Part shown: one piece after another, positions 52,943 through 62,176 of the stretch
How the letters are laid out: each line of letters starts with the position of its first letter
Position numbering within the stretch: position 1 is the first letter of the stretch
Assembly (NCBI RefSeq): GCF_004337445.1
Contig: NZ_SJZB01000003.1
Location: 1-62,348, forward strand
Source of the DNA: Parasulfuritortus cantonensis
GTDB taxonomy: Bacteria; Pseudomonadota; Gammaproteobacteria; Burkholderiales; Thiobacillaceae
Direction of reading: 5' to 3'
DNA: 62,348 nucleotides
Program-made: the position numbers and the translations under genes
Notes under the pieces: model-generated
What the model was told of the DNA's origin: nothing
The model's input: only the letters and a program-made list of their open reading frames with translations
The model's database searches: none

Positions 52943-55228
52943 ATGTCGGGAAACGTCCGCCGCCCTCCTCCTGCCGCAAAAAACCGCAAGCCGCTCGCCC
53001 CCAAGGTGGTTCGCCTGCTGCGTGAAGCCTGGTGGATACTGGTGGTCGGCATGGCCTTGTTCCTGGTCCTCATCCTGGGCAGCTACGACAAGGCCGACCC
53101 GGGCTGGTCGAGCACCGGCAGCGCCGAGACCATCGCCAACACCGGCGGCGCCTTCGGGGCCTGGCTGGCCGACCTGATGCTCTACCTCCTGGGTGCCTCG
53201 GCGTGGTGGTGGGTGGCCCTGGCCCTGTACCTGGTCTGGTGGGGCTACCGGCGCATCGGCGAGCCGGACTCGGAACATCGCCATGGCCTGTTCGTCACGC
53301 TGGCCGGCTTCCTGGTCATGCTGCTGGCCAGCAGCGGTCTCGAGGCCATGCGCCTGCACAGCCTGGCGGCCGCCCTGCCGCTCGCCCCGGGCGGCGTCCT
53401 GGGCGGCGGCATCGCCGACCTCGTCCAGGGCACGCTCGGCTTCGAAGGCGGCACCATCACGCTCCTGCTCTTCTGGGGCATCGGCTTCAGCCTGTTCACC
53501 GGCTGGTCGTGGATCGGCATCGCGGAAATCCTGGGCGGCGGCCTGGAATGGGCGTTCCTGCGCGCCCTGCACGCCTGGCAGGCGCGCCGGGACCGCAAGC
53601 TCGGCCTCGAGGCGCGCAGCGAACGCGAAGAGGCGCTGGCCCGGGAGCGCCAGCGCCGCGAGAAGGAGCGGCCGATCCATATCGAGTTGCCCAAGCAGGA
53701 GATCGTCAAGTCCAAACGCGCCGAACAGGAGCGCCAGGCCTTCCTGTTCCGGGATACCCCGGATGCCCAGTTGCCGCCCCTGCACCTGCTGGACGAGGCG
53801 GCCGCCCAGGCGGCCAAGGTCGACCAGGCCGGCCTGGAGGTCACTTCGCGCCTGATCGAACGCAAACTCCTCGAGTTCGGCGTCGAGGTCAAGGTGCTGG
53901 CCGCCTACCCGGGTCCGGTCATCACCCGCTACGAGATCGAGCCGGCCTCCGGGGTCAAGGGCGTGCAGGTGACCAACCTGGCCAAGGATCTGGCGCGCTC
54001 CCTGTCCGTGGTCAGCATCCGGGTGGTGGAAACCATACCGGGCAAGGCCTGCATGGCGCTGGAACTTCCCAACAGCCAGCGCCAGACCGTGCGCCTGTCG
54101 GAGATCCTGGGCGCCAAGGTCTACGCCGAGATGCACTCGCCGCTGACCATGGCCCTGGGCAAGGACATCAGCGGCAACCCGGTGGTCGCCGACCTGGCCA
54201 AGATGCCGCACGTCATGGTCGCCGGCACCACCGGCTCGGGCAAGTCGGTGGCCATCAACGCCATGATCCTGTCCCTGGTCTACAAGTCCTCGCCCCAGGA
54301 CGTGCGCATGATCCTGGTCGACCCCAAGATGCTGGAGCTGTCCACCTACGAGGGCATCCCGCACCTGCTCGCGCCGGTGGTCACCGACATGCGCCTGGCG
54401 GCGACCGCGCTCAACTGGTGCGTGGCCGAGATGGACAAGCGCTACAAGCTGATGTCGGCCACCGGGGTGCGCAACATCGTCGGTTTCAACCAGAAGCTGA
54501 AGGAGGCCGAGAAGGCCGGCAACCCGCTCACCAACCCGTTCTCGATCACGCCGGACAACCCGGAACGCCTGGAGCCCCTGCCCTACATCGTCGTGGTCAT
54601 CGACGAGCTGGCCGACCTCATGATGGTGGCCGGCAAGAAGGTGGAGGAGTTGATCGCCCGCCTGGCCCAGAAGGCGCGCGCTGCCGGCATCCACCTCATC
54701 CTGGCCACGCAGCGGCCCTCGGTGGACGTGATCACCGGCCTGATCAAGGCCAACATCCCGACCCGGATCGCCTTCCAGGTGTCGAGCCGGATCGATTCCC
54801 GCACCATCCTGGACCAACAGGGCGCCGAATCCCTCCTGGGCATGGGTGACATGCTCTACCTGCCGCCCGGCCACGGCGTGCCGAACCGGGTGCACGGCGC
54901 CTTCGTCTCCGACGACGAGGTCCACCGGGTCACGGCCTGGCTCAAGGAAATGGCGCCGCCGAACTACATCGACGCCGTCACCGCCGAACCCGAGGAGGCC
55001 GATACCGAAGGCGGCGCGGGAACCGACGCCGAGGCCGACCCTCTATACGACGAAGCCGTCGCCATCGTGCTGCGTACCCGCCGGGCCTCGATCTCGGCCG
55101 TGCAGCGCCACCTGCGCATCGGCTACAACCGCGCCGCCCGGCTCATCGAGGCCATGGAACAGGCCGGCCTGGTGTCCCCCATGCAAAGCAACGGAAACCG
55201 CGAAGTACTCGCCCAGAACAATGACTAA
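52943..55228 (+). CDS. ftsK: FtsK DNA translocase
   Basis: 761 residues. Septum-anchored translocase that pumps chromosome ends to dif and activates XerCD. An N-terminal domain with four to five membrane helices (about 30-200) precedes a short charged linker and the motor with Walker [14 protein letters not shown] (about 426-436) and [14 protein letters not shown]. The C-terminal gamma winged helix is [23 protein letters not shown], which reads KOPS. The linker is short compared with E. coli FtsK, typical for beta-proteobacteria. Confidence 0.95.
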   Translation: MSGNVRRPPPAAKNRKPLAPKVVRLLREAWWILVVGMALFLVLILGSYDKADPGWSSTGSAETIANTGGAFGAWLADLMLYLLGASAWWWVALALYLVWWGYRRIGEPDSEHRHGLFVTLAGFLVMLLASSGLEAMRLHSLAAALPLAPGGVLGGGIADLVQGTLGFEGGTITLLLFWGIGFSLFTGWSWIGIAEILGGGLEWAFLRALHAWQARRDRKLGLEARSEREEALARERQRREKERPIHIELPKQEIVKSKRAEQERQAFLFRDTPDAQLPPLHLLDEAAAQAAKVDQAGLEVTSRLIERKLLEFGVEVKVLAAYPGPVITRYEIEPASGVKGVQVTNLAKDLARSLSVVSIRVVETIPGKACMALELPNSQRQTVRLSEILGAKVYAEMHSPLTMALGKDISGNPVVADLAKMPHVMVAGTTGSGKSVAINAMILSLVYKSSPQDVRMILVDPKMLELSTYEGIPHLLAPVVTDMRLAATALNWCVAEMDKRYKLMSATGVRNIVGFNQKLKEAEKAGNPLTNPFSITPDNPERLEPLPYIVVVIDELADLMMVAGKKVEELIARLAQKARAAGIHLILATQRPSVDVITGLIKANIPTRIAFQVSSRIDSRTILDQQGAESLLGMGDMLYLPPGHGVPNRVHGAFVSDDEVHRVTAWLKEMAPPNYIDAVTAEPEEADTEGGAGTDAEADPLYDEAVAIVLRTRRASISAVQRHLRIGYNRAARLIEAMEQAGLVSPMQSNGNREVLAQNND

Positions 55229-55844
55229 GCCCCTCCTCGCCGCCCTCGCCGCCCTGGTCTTCGCCCTGCCCGCCCCGGCGCGCGCCGACGCCATCCAGCG
55301 CCTGCACGACTTCGCCGGCGCTACCCGGACGCTGAGCGGAACCTTCAACCAGGTCGTCCGCGACCGCAACGGACGCAAGACCCAGGAGACTTCCGGGGAA
55401 CTGTATTTCTCCCGCCCGGGCAAGTTCCGCTGGGTCTATCGCAAGCCCTACGAGCAATTGATCGTCGGCGACGGCGTCAAGATCTGGATCTACGACGCCG
55501 ACCTCGAGCAGGTCACGGTCAAGAAGCTCGACCGCTCGATCGGCGAAAGCCCGGCCGCCCTGCTGGCCGGCAGCAACGACCTGGACAAGTACTTCGTCCT
55601 CAGCGACGGCGGCAGCCAGGACGGCATCGACTGGCTCGAAGCCACGCCGAAGGGCAAGGAAGGCACCTTCGAGCGCGTCCGACTCGGCTTCCGCGCCAAC
55701 ACGCTGGTGGCCATGGAACTGCGCGACAACTTCGGCCAGCGTACCGACCTGACCTTCAGCGGCATGAAGAACAACCCCCCGCTGGCGGCGGAGCTGTTCC
55801 GCTTCAAGCCGCCCAAGGGTGCCGACGTGCTCGGCGACGACTAG
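55221..55844 (+). CDS. lolA: Outer-membrane lipoprotein carrier protein LolA
   Basis: 207 residues from ATG 55221, overlapping ftsK by 8 bases. Signal peptide [19 protein letters not shown]. Family motifs: [24 protein letters not shown] (split as [13 protein letters not shown] and TQETSGEL), [17 protein letters not shown] and [11 protein letters not shown]. It carries lipoproteins across the periplasm from LolCDE to the outer membrane. The ftsK-lolA order is conserved in many proteobacteria. Confidence 0.94.
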   Translation: MTKPLLAALAALVFALPAPARADAIQRLHDFAGATRTLSGTFNQVVRDRNGRKTQETSGELYFSRPGKFRWVYRKPYEQLIVGDGVKIWIYDADLEQVTVKKLDRSIGESPAALLAGSNDLDKYFVLSDGGSQDGIDWLEATPKGKEGTFERVRLGFRANTLVAMELRDNFGQRTDLTFSGMKNNPPLAAELFRFKPPKGADVLGDD

Positions 55845-55861
55845 CGCCTGCGGGGCCAGCC

Positions 55862-57205
55862 ATGGCGGCCAGACGACGTATCGTCATCCTGGGCGCAGCC
55901 GGGCGCGACTTCCACGACTTCAACCTGGTCTACCGCGACGACCCGGCCTGCGAGGTGGTCGCCTTCACGGCGGCGCAGATCGCCGGCATCGCCGGACGCC
56001 GCTATCCGCCGACACTGGCCGGCCCGCTCTACCCGGACGGCATCGCCATCGTCGAGGAAGCGGACCTGGACGGCCTGATCCGCGCCGCCCGCATCGACCA
56101 GGTGGTGCTTGCCTACAGCGACCTGCCGCACGCGCAGGTCATGCACCTGGCCTCGCACGTCCTCGCGGCCGGCGCCGACTTCGTCCTGCTCGGGCCGGCA
56201 CGGACGCAATTGGTTTCCCGCCTGCCGGTCATCGCGGTGAGCGCCGTGCGCACCGGCTGCGGCAAGTCGCAGACCAGCCGCTACCTGGCCGGCCTCCTGG
56301 AGCGGCGCGGCCTGCGTGCCGGCATCCTGCGCCACCCGATGCCCTACGGCGAACTGGCGGACCAGGCGGTCCAGCGTTTCCGTTCCCCCGACGATCTCGG
56401 CGCGGCCCGCTGCACGATCGAGGAACGCGAGGAATACGAGCCGCACCTGGCGCTCGGCCACACGGTCTACGCCGGCGTCGACTACGCCCGCATCCTGGCC
56501 CTGGCCGAGGCGGAAAACGACCTCATACTCTGGGAGGGCGGCAACAACGACTTCCCGTTCATCCGGCCGGACTGGCACATCTGCCTGGTCGATCCCCTGC
56601 GGCCGGGCCACGAACTCGCCTACCACCCGGGCGAGGCGACCTTGCGCATGGCCGATACCGTCCTGGTCGTGAAGACCGACAGCGCCGCGGCCGCGGACGT
56701 CGAGCGGGTGTGCGCCGACGCCCGCCGCCTCAATCCCGCCGCCGACATCGTCCCGGCCGCCTCGCCGGTCAGCCTGGAGCGGCCCGAACGGCTGCGCGGC
56801 CGGCGCGTCGTCGTGGTCGAGGACGGCCCGACGGTCAGCCACGGCGGCATGGCCTGGGGCGCCGCGCACCTGGCGGCCGAGCGGGCCGGGGCGGTGATCG
56901 TCGACCCGCGCCCGTGGGCGGCCGCCGAGATCGCCGCCGTCTATGCCCGCTATCCGCACCTGACCGACGTGCTGCCGGCCATGGGTTACTCGGCGGCCCA
57001 GCTGGACGACCTGCGCGCGACCCTCGCCGCGGTCCCGGCGGACTTCGTGGTATCGGCCTCGCCGGTCGACCTGGCCCGCCTGATCCGGCTCGACAAGCCG
57101 ATCCTGCGCGCTCGCTACGAGTATGCCGAGGTGGCGCAGCCCGGGCTGGCCGGCCGGCTCGACGCCTTCCTGGCCCGCCGCTTCGGGCCGCCGGGCCGGG
57201 CCTGA
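55862..57205 (+). CDS. Cyclic 2,3-diphosphoglycerate synthetase-like GTP/ATP-binding protein
   Basis: 447 residues. N-terminal Rossmann-like part IVILGAAGRDFHDFNLVYRD, then a P-loop AVRTGCGKSQ (about 128-137). Further conserved segments are ILRHPMPYGELADQAVQRF, EEREEYEPHL, DLILWEGGNNDFPF and SHGGMAWGAA. These match the archaeal cDPG-synthetase family, whose bacterial members are mostly uncharacterised. It lies 17 bp after lolA in the same direction. Function in this organism is not established. Confidence 0.82.
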   Translation: MAARRRIVILGAAGRDFHDFNLVYRDDPACEVVAFTAAQIAGIAGRRYPPTLAGPLYPDGIAIVEEADLDGLIRAARIDQVVLAYSDLPHAQVMHLASHVLAAGADFVLLGPARTQLVSRLPVIAVSAVRTGCGKSQTSRYLAGLLERRGLRAGILRHPMPYGELADQAVQRFRSPDDLGAARCTIEEREEYEPHLALGHTVYAGVDYARILALAEAENDLILWEGGNNDFPFIRPDWHICLVDPLRPGHELAYHPGEATLRMADTVLVVKTDSAAAADVERVCADARRLNPAADIVPAASPVSLERPERLRGRRVVVVEDGPTVSHGGMAWGAAHLAAERAGAVIVDPRPWAAAEIAAVYARYPHLTDVLPAMGYSAAQLDDLRATLAAVPADFVVSASPVDLARLIRLDKPILRARYEYAEVAQPGLAGRLDAFLARRFGPPGRA

Positions 57206-57218
57206 AGCCCGCCCCGGC

Positions 57219-57761
57219 TCAGCGCAGGAATTCCTGGCTGATCGCCTTGAACTGCTCCGTACCGGCACGGTGCAGCCATTCGAAGGCGACCATCTCCCTG
57301 GACACCACCCGGCAGCCTTCCTGGCGCAGGCGCGCCAGGGCCAGCTCCTTGTCGGCCGGCCGGCGCGAGCCGACCGCCTCGGCGACGACATGGACGGCCT
57401 TGCCGGCGGCGAGCAGGTCGAGCGCGGTCTGCAGGACGCAGACATGGGTCTCGATGCCGGTCAGGATGACCTGCGGCCGGGCCATGGCGGCGAGGCCGTC
57501 CAGGTTGCCCTCGGCGACGGCCGAGAAATGGATCTTCTCCAGGATGTGTTCGGGCGGAATCGCCGGCGCCAACTCGGGGATCGTGTGGCCCAGGCCGCGC
57601 GGGTACTGCTCGGTGGCAACCACCGGTACGGCCAGACGCTGGGCAACCCCGAGCAGCCATTGGTTGTGGCGCCGGACCTCGGCGAAGTCGTGGATGGCCG
57701 GGGCGAGACGCTCCTGCAGGTCGATCATCAGGAGCACGGATTGGTCGGCTTGGATCAGCAT
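57219..57761 (-). CDS. Isochorismatase-family cysteine hydrolase
   Basis: 180 residues from ATG 57761. Complete Asp-Lys-Cys triad: Asp14 in VLLMIDLQERL, Lys76 in ILEKIHFSA, Cys108 in LTGIETHVCVLQTA. It is closest in layout to the YcaC-like/nicotinamidase-related branch rather than to true isochorismatases. It is convergent with the preceding gene (13-bp gap). Substrate unknown. Confidence 0.9.
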   Translation of the reverse strand: MLIQADQSVLLMIDLQERLAPAIHDFAEVRRHNQWLLGVAQRLAVPVVATEQYPRGLGHTIPELAPAIPPEHILEKIHFSAVAEGNLDGLAAMARPQVILTGIETHVCVLQTALDLLAAGKAVHVVAEAVGSRRPADKELALARLRQEGCRVVSREMVAFEWLHRAGTEQFKAISQEFLR

Positions 57762-57830
57762 GGTCGGCGGGCGCTTTGCGGAGGCCCGATTATTCAACGC
57801 CGGCGCCGGCCTTGCCAACCGGCGCGCCGG

Positions 57831-58718
57831 TCAGGCCGCCTGGCCGGGCAGGAAGTCCTGGCCCGACTTGCCGAGCCAATAGCCGTCGCAGGGGTCGGCG
57901 TACATGAACTTGCGCAACTCCGCCGGATCGGCCGGGGCACCGGCCAGGGCCTCGCGGTAATGGGCCACGACCGCGGCCATGTTGCGGTACTGGGGCGACA
58001 GCCTGAGCACCTCGACGCCGGTGTCGGCCAACTCGCCGACCCGGTGCGCCAGGGTGTAGATGCGCGCCGACTGGGTCTGGATGCCGTTCATGGCCAGGAA
58101 GGGCTGGTCCTCGCGGGTGTACAGGGTGAGGCCGTCGGGATGCTCCAGGCACTTGAACTGGCAATCGTCCTTCTGCAGGTTGTAGCGGCGCGCCGTGAAG
58201 CAGCGCGCCGAATAGGCCAACGGCAGGCGGCCGTACGCGAATACCTCGGTGGCGACGCCGGCGGGCACCGGCATGGCCTCGAGCATGGCGCGGTTCATCT
58301 CCACCGGGGGCACCCAGCGGAAGGCGCCGGCCTCGGCCAGCATGGCCAGGGTCTCGGGATTGTAGACGTTGAGCGTGGCGCCGGCGACGAAGCCGACGCC
58401 GGCCTCGATGCACAGGCGCACGGCGCCGAAATCGTTGGCCTCGACTCGGTGGCGGCCGTTGCCGACCAGCTTGCGCATGGCCTTGAGGTCGGATTCCGAC
58501 TCGACCAGGGGCAACGAGGAGAGGACCACCTCCTTGCCCGCCCCGGCCAGGCGGTCGGCGACCTCCAGCCAATCGGCCAGGCGCATGAGATGGCGACGGG
58601 AGCAGACCGTCTCGCCCAGGTAGACGATGTCGACCGGCCAGCCGGCGGCCGCCTCGTAGAAGGCCAGGGTGTCCTCGCGGGACCAGTAGTACAGCAGCGG
58701 ACCAAGGGCGAGTTTCAT
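57831..58718 (-). CDS. ubiV: UbiV, O2-independent ubiquinone hydroxylation subunit (U32 family)
   Basis: 295 residues. With UbiU it forms an iron-sulfur complex that hydroxylates the ubiquinone ring without oxygen. Features: KLALGPLLYYWSREDTLAFYE, VDIVYLGETVCSRRH, and the Cys cluster ARCFTARRYNLQKDDCQFKC that ligates the 4Fe-4S centre. ATG 58718 lies 29 bp downstream of the ubiU stop, same strand. Confidence 0.92.
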   Translation of the reverse strand: MKLALGPLLYYWSREDTLAFYEAAAGWPVDIVYLGETVCSRRHLMRLADWLEVADRLAGAGKEVVLSSLPLVESESDLKAMRKLVGNGRHRVEANDFGAVRLCIEAGVGFVAGATLNVYNPETLAMLAEAGAFRWVPPVEMNRAMLEAMPVPAGVATEVFAYGRLPLAYSARCFTARRYNLQKDDCQFKCLEHPDGLTLYTREDQPFLAMNGIQTQSARIYTLAHRVGELADTGVEVLRLSPQYRNMAAVVAHYREALAGAPADPAELRKFMYADPCDGYWLGKSGQDFLPGQAA

Positions 58719-58747
58719 GGTGCTGGGGGTCGGTGCGGCGGTCGGGC

Positions 58748-59764
58748 TCATTTCCACGGGCGGTAGTAGGCGCCGAGGGTGTGCATGCTGCCCTCGGATA
58801 CCTTGTCGAGTTGGGCGGTCCAGGCCGGCTTGGCGGCAAATGCCTCCGGGGCCCGCTTGACGGCGTCGATGGCGGCACGCCAGACCGCGGTCACCTGGGC
58901 GACGTAGGCGGGGCTGCGCTGCCGCCCTTCGATCTTGATGGCGGCCACCCCCAGGCGCAGCATCTCGGGCAGCATCGCCATGCTGTTCAGGCTGGTCGGC
59001 TCCTCGAGGGCGTAGTAGGTCTCGCCCTCGACCGCGAAGCGGCCCTTGCACAGGGTCGGGTAACCGGCCTTCTCGGTATCCGCGTAGCGGTCGATCAGGA
59101 TCCCGTTCAGGCGCGTCTCCATGCCCTGCGCGGTCTGCTGCCAGCGCACGGCATGGCCGGGCGAGCAGGCGCCGAAGGTGTTCGGCGAGTCGCCGCAGGC
59201 ATACGAGGAGAGCAGGCAGCGGCCCTCGACCATCACGCACAGGCCGCCGAAGCCGAACAGCTCGATCTCGGCCCCGGTGTTCTCGATCACGTTCTCGACC
59301 TGGGCCAGGGAGAGCACGCGCGGCAGCACCACGCGCTGGATGCCGAAGCGTTCGCGGTAGAAGTTGATCGCCTCGTAGTTGGTCGCCGAGCCTTGTACCG
59401 ACAGGTGCAGTCGCAGCTGGGGATGGTGCGCGCGGGCATAGGCCATGAGGCCGGGGTCGGCCAGGATGACCGCATCGACACCCAGGCCGGCGGCCTTGTC
59501 GACGGCCCGGTGCCAGCGCTCCAGCGTAGCCGGCTGGGGAAAGGTGTTGAGGGCCATGAGGACCTTGCGGCCCCGCCCCTGGGCATAGCGTATGCCCTCG
59601 GCCAGGCTCTTCTCGTCGAAGTTGAGGCCGGCGAAGTTGCGCGCGTTGGTATTGTCCTTGAGGCCCAGGTAGACGGCGTCGGCGCCCTGGTCGACCGCAG
59701 CCTTCAGGGCCGGCAGGCTGCCGGCCGGACAGACGAGTTGCAGCAATGATGGTTCAGGCGACAT
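58748..59764 (-). CDS. ubiU: UbiU, O2-independent ubiquinone hydroxylation subunit (U32 family)
   Basis: 338 residues. U32 signature: ELFGFGGLCVMVEGRCLLSSY, CGDSPNTFGACSPGHAVRW and later YPTLCKGRF provide the four cluster Cys. Start PSLLQLVCPAGSLPALKAAV. It partners UbiV; together they imply the host makes ubiquinone under anoxia or microoxia, for instance for nitrate respiration. It overlaps yhcC by 11 bases. Confidence 0.93.
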   Translation of the reverse strand: MSPEPSLLQLVCPAGSLPALKAAVDQGADAVYLGLKDNTNARNFAGLNFDEKSLAEGIRYAQGRGRKVLMALNTFPQPATLERWHRAVDKAAGLGVDAVILADPGLMAYARAHHPQLRLHLSVQGSATNYEAINFYRERFGIQRVVLPRVLSLAQVENVIENTGAEIELFGFGGLCVMVEGRCLLSSYACGDSPNTFGACSPGHAVRWQQTAQGMETRLNGILIDRYADTEKAGYPTLCKGRFAVEGETYYALEEPTSLNSMAMLPEMLRLGVAAIKIEGRQRSPAYVAQVTAVWRAAIDAVKRAPEAFAAKPAWTAQLDKVSEGSMHTLGAYYRPWK

Positions 59765-60701
59765 GTTTCAGTTCCGTGCAGGCGCGGCCGACTCGGCTGC
59801 CCTGGCGGCTGCCGCGTTCCTTCAATAGGTTTTCGATACCGTTGAGCACCGGCCACTTGTGCTCGCACCACATGGGCGCGAGCAGGATGTCCGCCGAGGC
59901 GGTGCCGGTGACACGGTGGAAGACGACCGATTCGGGGGTACGCTCGATGAGGTCGGCGGCGACCCGGATATAGTCTTCCATCAACATGGGGGCGTACTCG
60001 CCGTGCCGCCACTGGTGCGCCAGCAGGGTGTGCCGGACGATGTGCAGCGGGTGCAGCTTGAGGCCGTCGGTGCCGACCTCGAGCACCCGGTCCAGGGTGC
60101 GCTGGTAGTGCCATTCGGTCTCGCCCGGCAGGCCCATGATCAGGTGCGTGCAGATCGGGATGCCCATGGCCCGGGCCTTGGTGCAGGTCTCGGCATATTC
60201 CGCGAAGCCGTGGCCGCGGTTGACCCGTGCCAGGCTGTCGTCGAAGGCGGACTGCAGGCCCAGCTCGAGCCACACTTCCATGCCGCGCGCCCGGTAGCCG
60301 GCGAGCAGGTCGAGCACCTCGTCGGCCACGCAATCGGGCCGGGTGCCGACCGCGAGGCCGATCATGCCCGGGTAGGCCAACGCCTGGTCATACAGTTCCC
60401 GCAGGCGTTCGGCTTCGTCGTAAGTATTCGTGTAGGCCTGGAAGTAGGCCAGGTACTTGCCGGCCCCGGTACGCCGGCCGATACCGTCGCGCCCGGAGGC
60501 CATCTGCTCGGCCAGGGACTTGCGCTTCTGGCTGCCCGGGCTGAAGGAGGCGTTGTTGCAGAAGGTGCAGCCGCCGGTCCCCTTGCTGCCGTCCCGGTTC
60601 GGACAGGTGAAACCGACGTCCAAGGCGATCTTGTGGACCCGCTCGCCGTGCTTGGCGAGCAGCCATTGGCCAAAGGTATTGACGACGTCGGATAGCGGCA
60701 T
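59754..60701 (-). CDS. YhcC-type radical SAM protein (TIGR01212 family)
   Basis: 315 residues. Radical-SAM cluster Cys33, Cys45 and Cys48 in FTCPNRDGSKGTGGCTFCNN, the spaced motif of this family. Further KYLAYFQAYTNTY and IMGLPGETEWHYQRTLD. It is likely in one operon with ubiU and ubiV, the last gene overlapping. Substrate remains uncharacterised; related ElyC/Elp3-like members act on tRNA or lipids, so no reaction is claimed. Confidence 0.9.
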   Translation of the reverse strand: MPLSDVVNTFGQWLLAKHGERVHKIALDVGFTCPNRDGSKGTGGCTFCNNASFSPGSQKRKSLAEQMASGRDGIGRRTGAGKYLAYFQAYTNTYDEAERLRELYDQALAYPGMIGLAVGTRPDCVADEVLDLLAGYRARGMEVWLELGLQSAFDDSLARVNRGHGFAEYAETCTKARAMGIPICTHLIMGLPGETEWHYQRTLDRVLEVGTDGLKLHPLHIVRHTLLAHQWRHGEYAPMLMEDYIRVAADLIERTPESVVFHRVTGTASADILLAPMWCEHKWPVLNGIENLLKERGSRQGSRVGRACTELKHVA

Positions 60702-60918
60702 GGTGAATGATCAGCAAAACAGATAAAAAGATACCACGGTATTCTTAGTATCGGCCATTCCGTTTGCCAAACCGGCGCGAACGCGTCCCCTCCCGCCGGC
60801 TTAACCTGGATGTAATAGGCTGTCGAATCGAACCGGAAACCCGTATGATGCCGAGTTCTTAAGATTTGCCATGTCGCCGACGCTCATTCGTCGACAACGG
60901 AGCGAGAGTTAATCGGAT
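60702..60918. promoter_or_regulatory. Divergent promoter region between yhcC and the nitronate monooxygenase gene
   Basis: 217 bp. A TATGAT (60844-60849) could be a -10 for the rightward gene, with no good -35. A small perfect hairpin CGACG-CTCATT-CGTCG lies about 30 bp before the rightward ATG and could affect its translation. No classical operator recognised. Confidence 0.3.
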
Positions 60919-62169
60919 ATGACGACGAAGTGTGTTGATGATTTCCGCCTGAAACTGGGTGCGCGCGAGTTGGTGCCGATCATGATCGGCGGCATGGGGG
61001 TGGACATCTCCACCACCGACTTGGCGCTGGTTGCCGCCCGCCTGGGCGGCATCGGCCACATCTCGGACGCCATGCTGCCCACCGTCGCAGACCGGCGCTA
61101 CAACACGAAATTCGTCAAGCAAAAACTAAAGAAGTATAAATATAACGTTGAAAATACAGACAAATCAGAAATAAAATTCGACCTGGGCGAGATCGACGAG
61201 GCGACCCGGCTCCACGTCGGCAAGGCCATGGAAAGCAAGCGCGGTGAAGGCATGATCTTCATCAACTGCATGGAAAAGCTGACCATGAACGCCCCCAAGG
61301 AGACGCTCAAGGTGCGCCTGAACGCCGCCCTCGACGCCGGCATCGACGGCATCACCCTGGCGGCCGGCCTGCACCTGGGCTCGCTGGCCCTCATGGAGGA
61401 GCACCCGCGCTTCCGCGACGCCAAGATCGGCATCATCGTTTCCTCCCTGCGCGCGCTGCAGTTGTTCCTGCGCAAGAACGCCCGCACCGGCCGCCTGCCC
61501 GACTACGTCGTCGTCGAGGGTCCGCTCGCCGGCGGCCACCTCGGTTTCGGCCTGGACGACTGGAACAAGCACGACCTCGCCACCATCAACGCCGAGATTC
61601 TCGCCTGGCTGCGTGCCGAGCAACTGGACATTCCGATCATCTCGGCCGGCGGCATCTTCACCGGTAGCGACGCGACCCGTTTCCTGGAGCAGGGCTCGGG
61701 CGCCGTCCAAGTCGCCACCCGCTTCACCGTCACCGACGAATGCGGGCTGCCCGACGAGGTAAAGCAGGAATACTTCAAGGCCAACGAGGAAGACATCGAG
61801 GTCAACGGCATCTCGCCGACCGGCTACCCGATGCGCATGCTCAGGGGCAGCCCCGGGATCGGCGCCACGACCCGGCCGAATTGCGAGGCCTACGGCTACA
61901 TCCTCGACAGCAATGGCCACTGCGCTTATATCGACGCCTACAACCGCGAGGTCGCGGCACACCCGAACGAGAAGAAGGTCAGGATCTACGACAAGACCTG
62001 CCTGTGCACGCACATGCGCAACTTCGACATCTGGACCTGCGGCCATTACGCCTATCGGCTGAAGGACACCTCGCGCCAGGACGCCGAGGGCAATTTCCAA
62101 CTCCTGAGCGCGGAACACGTGTTCCGGGACTACCAGTTCAGCAAGGACGGCAAGATCCTCCTGCCCTGA
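60919..62169 (+). CDS. Nitronate monooxygenase-like FMN enzyme (2-nitropropane dioxygenase family)
   Basis: 416 residues, a TIM-barrel FMN protein. PIMIGGMGVDISTTDLALVA at the N-terminus, VVVEGPLAGGHLGFGLDDW, and the FMN phosphate loop IISAGGIFTGSDATRFLEQG with GAVQVATRF. The C-terminal extension has a Cys/His cluster (KTCLCTHMRNFDIWTCGHY) not seen in the classic enzymes. Residues 67-87 (61117-61179) are encoded by strikingly AT-rich codons (KQKLKKYKYN...SEIKF). Members oxidise nitronates or act in fatty-acid enoyl reduction; substrate unknown. Confidence 0.85.
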   Translation: MTTKCVDDFRLKLGARELVPIMIGGMGVDISTTDLALVAARLGGIGHISDAMLPTVADRRYNTKFVKQKLKKYKYNVENTDKSEIKFDLGEIDEATRLHVGKAMESKRGEGMIFINCMEKLTMNAPKETLKVRLNAALDAGIDGITLAAGLHLGSLALMEEHPRFRDAKIGIIVSSLRALQLFLRKNARTGRLPDYVVVEGPLAGGHLGFGLDDWNKHDLATINAEILAWLRAEQLDIPIISAGGIFTGSDATRFLEQGSGAVQVATRFTVTDECGLPDEVKQEYFKANEEDIEVNGISPTGYPMRMLRGSPGIGATTRPNCEAYGYILDSNGHCAYIDAYNREVAAHPNEKKVRIYDKTCLCTHMRNFDIWTCGHYAYRLKDTSRQDAEGNFQLLSAEHVFRDYQFSKDGKILLP

Positions 62170-62176
62170 ACACGGC

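Noticed and set aside
57194..57217. GC-rich imperfect inverted repeat between convergent genes as a terminator
   Set aside because: No T-tract on either side and the stem is imperfect, so there is no basis to call it beyond base composition.
55841..57445. Long minus-strand open frame opposite the cDPG-synthetase-like gene
   Set aside because: Same compositional artefact; the plus-strand gene has a P-loop and family motifs.
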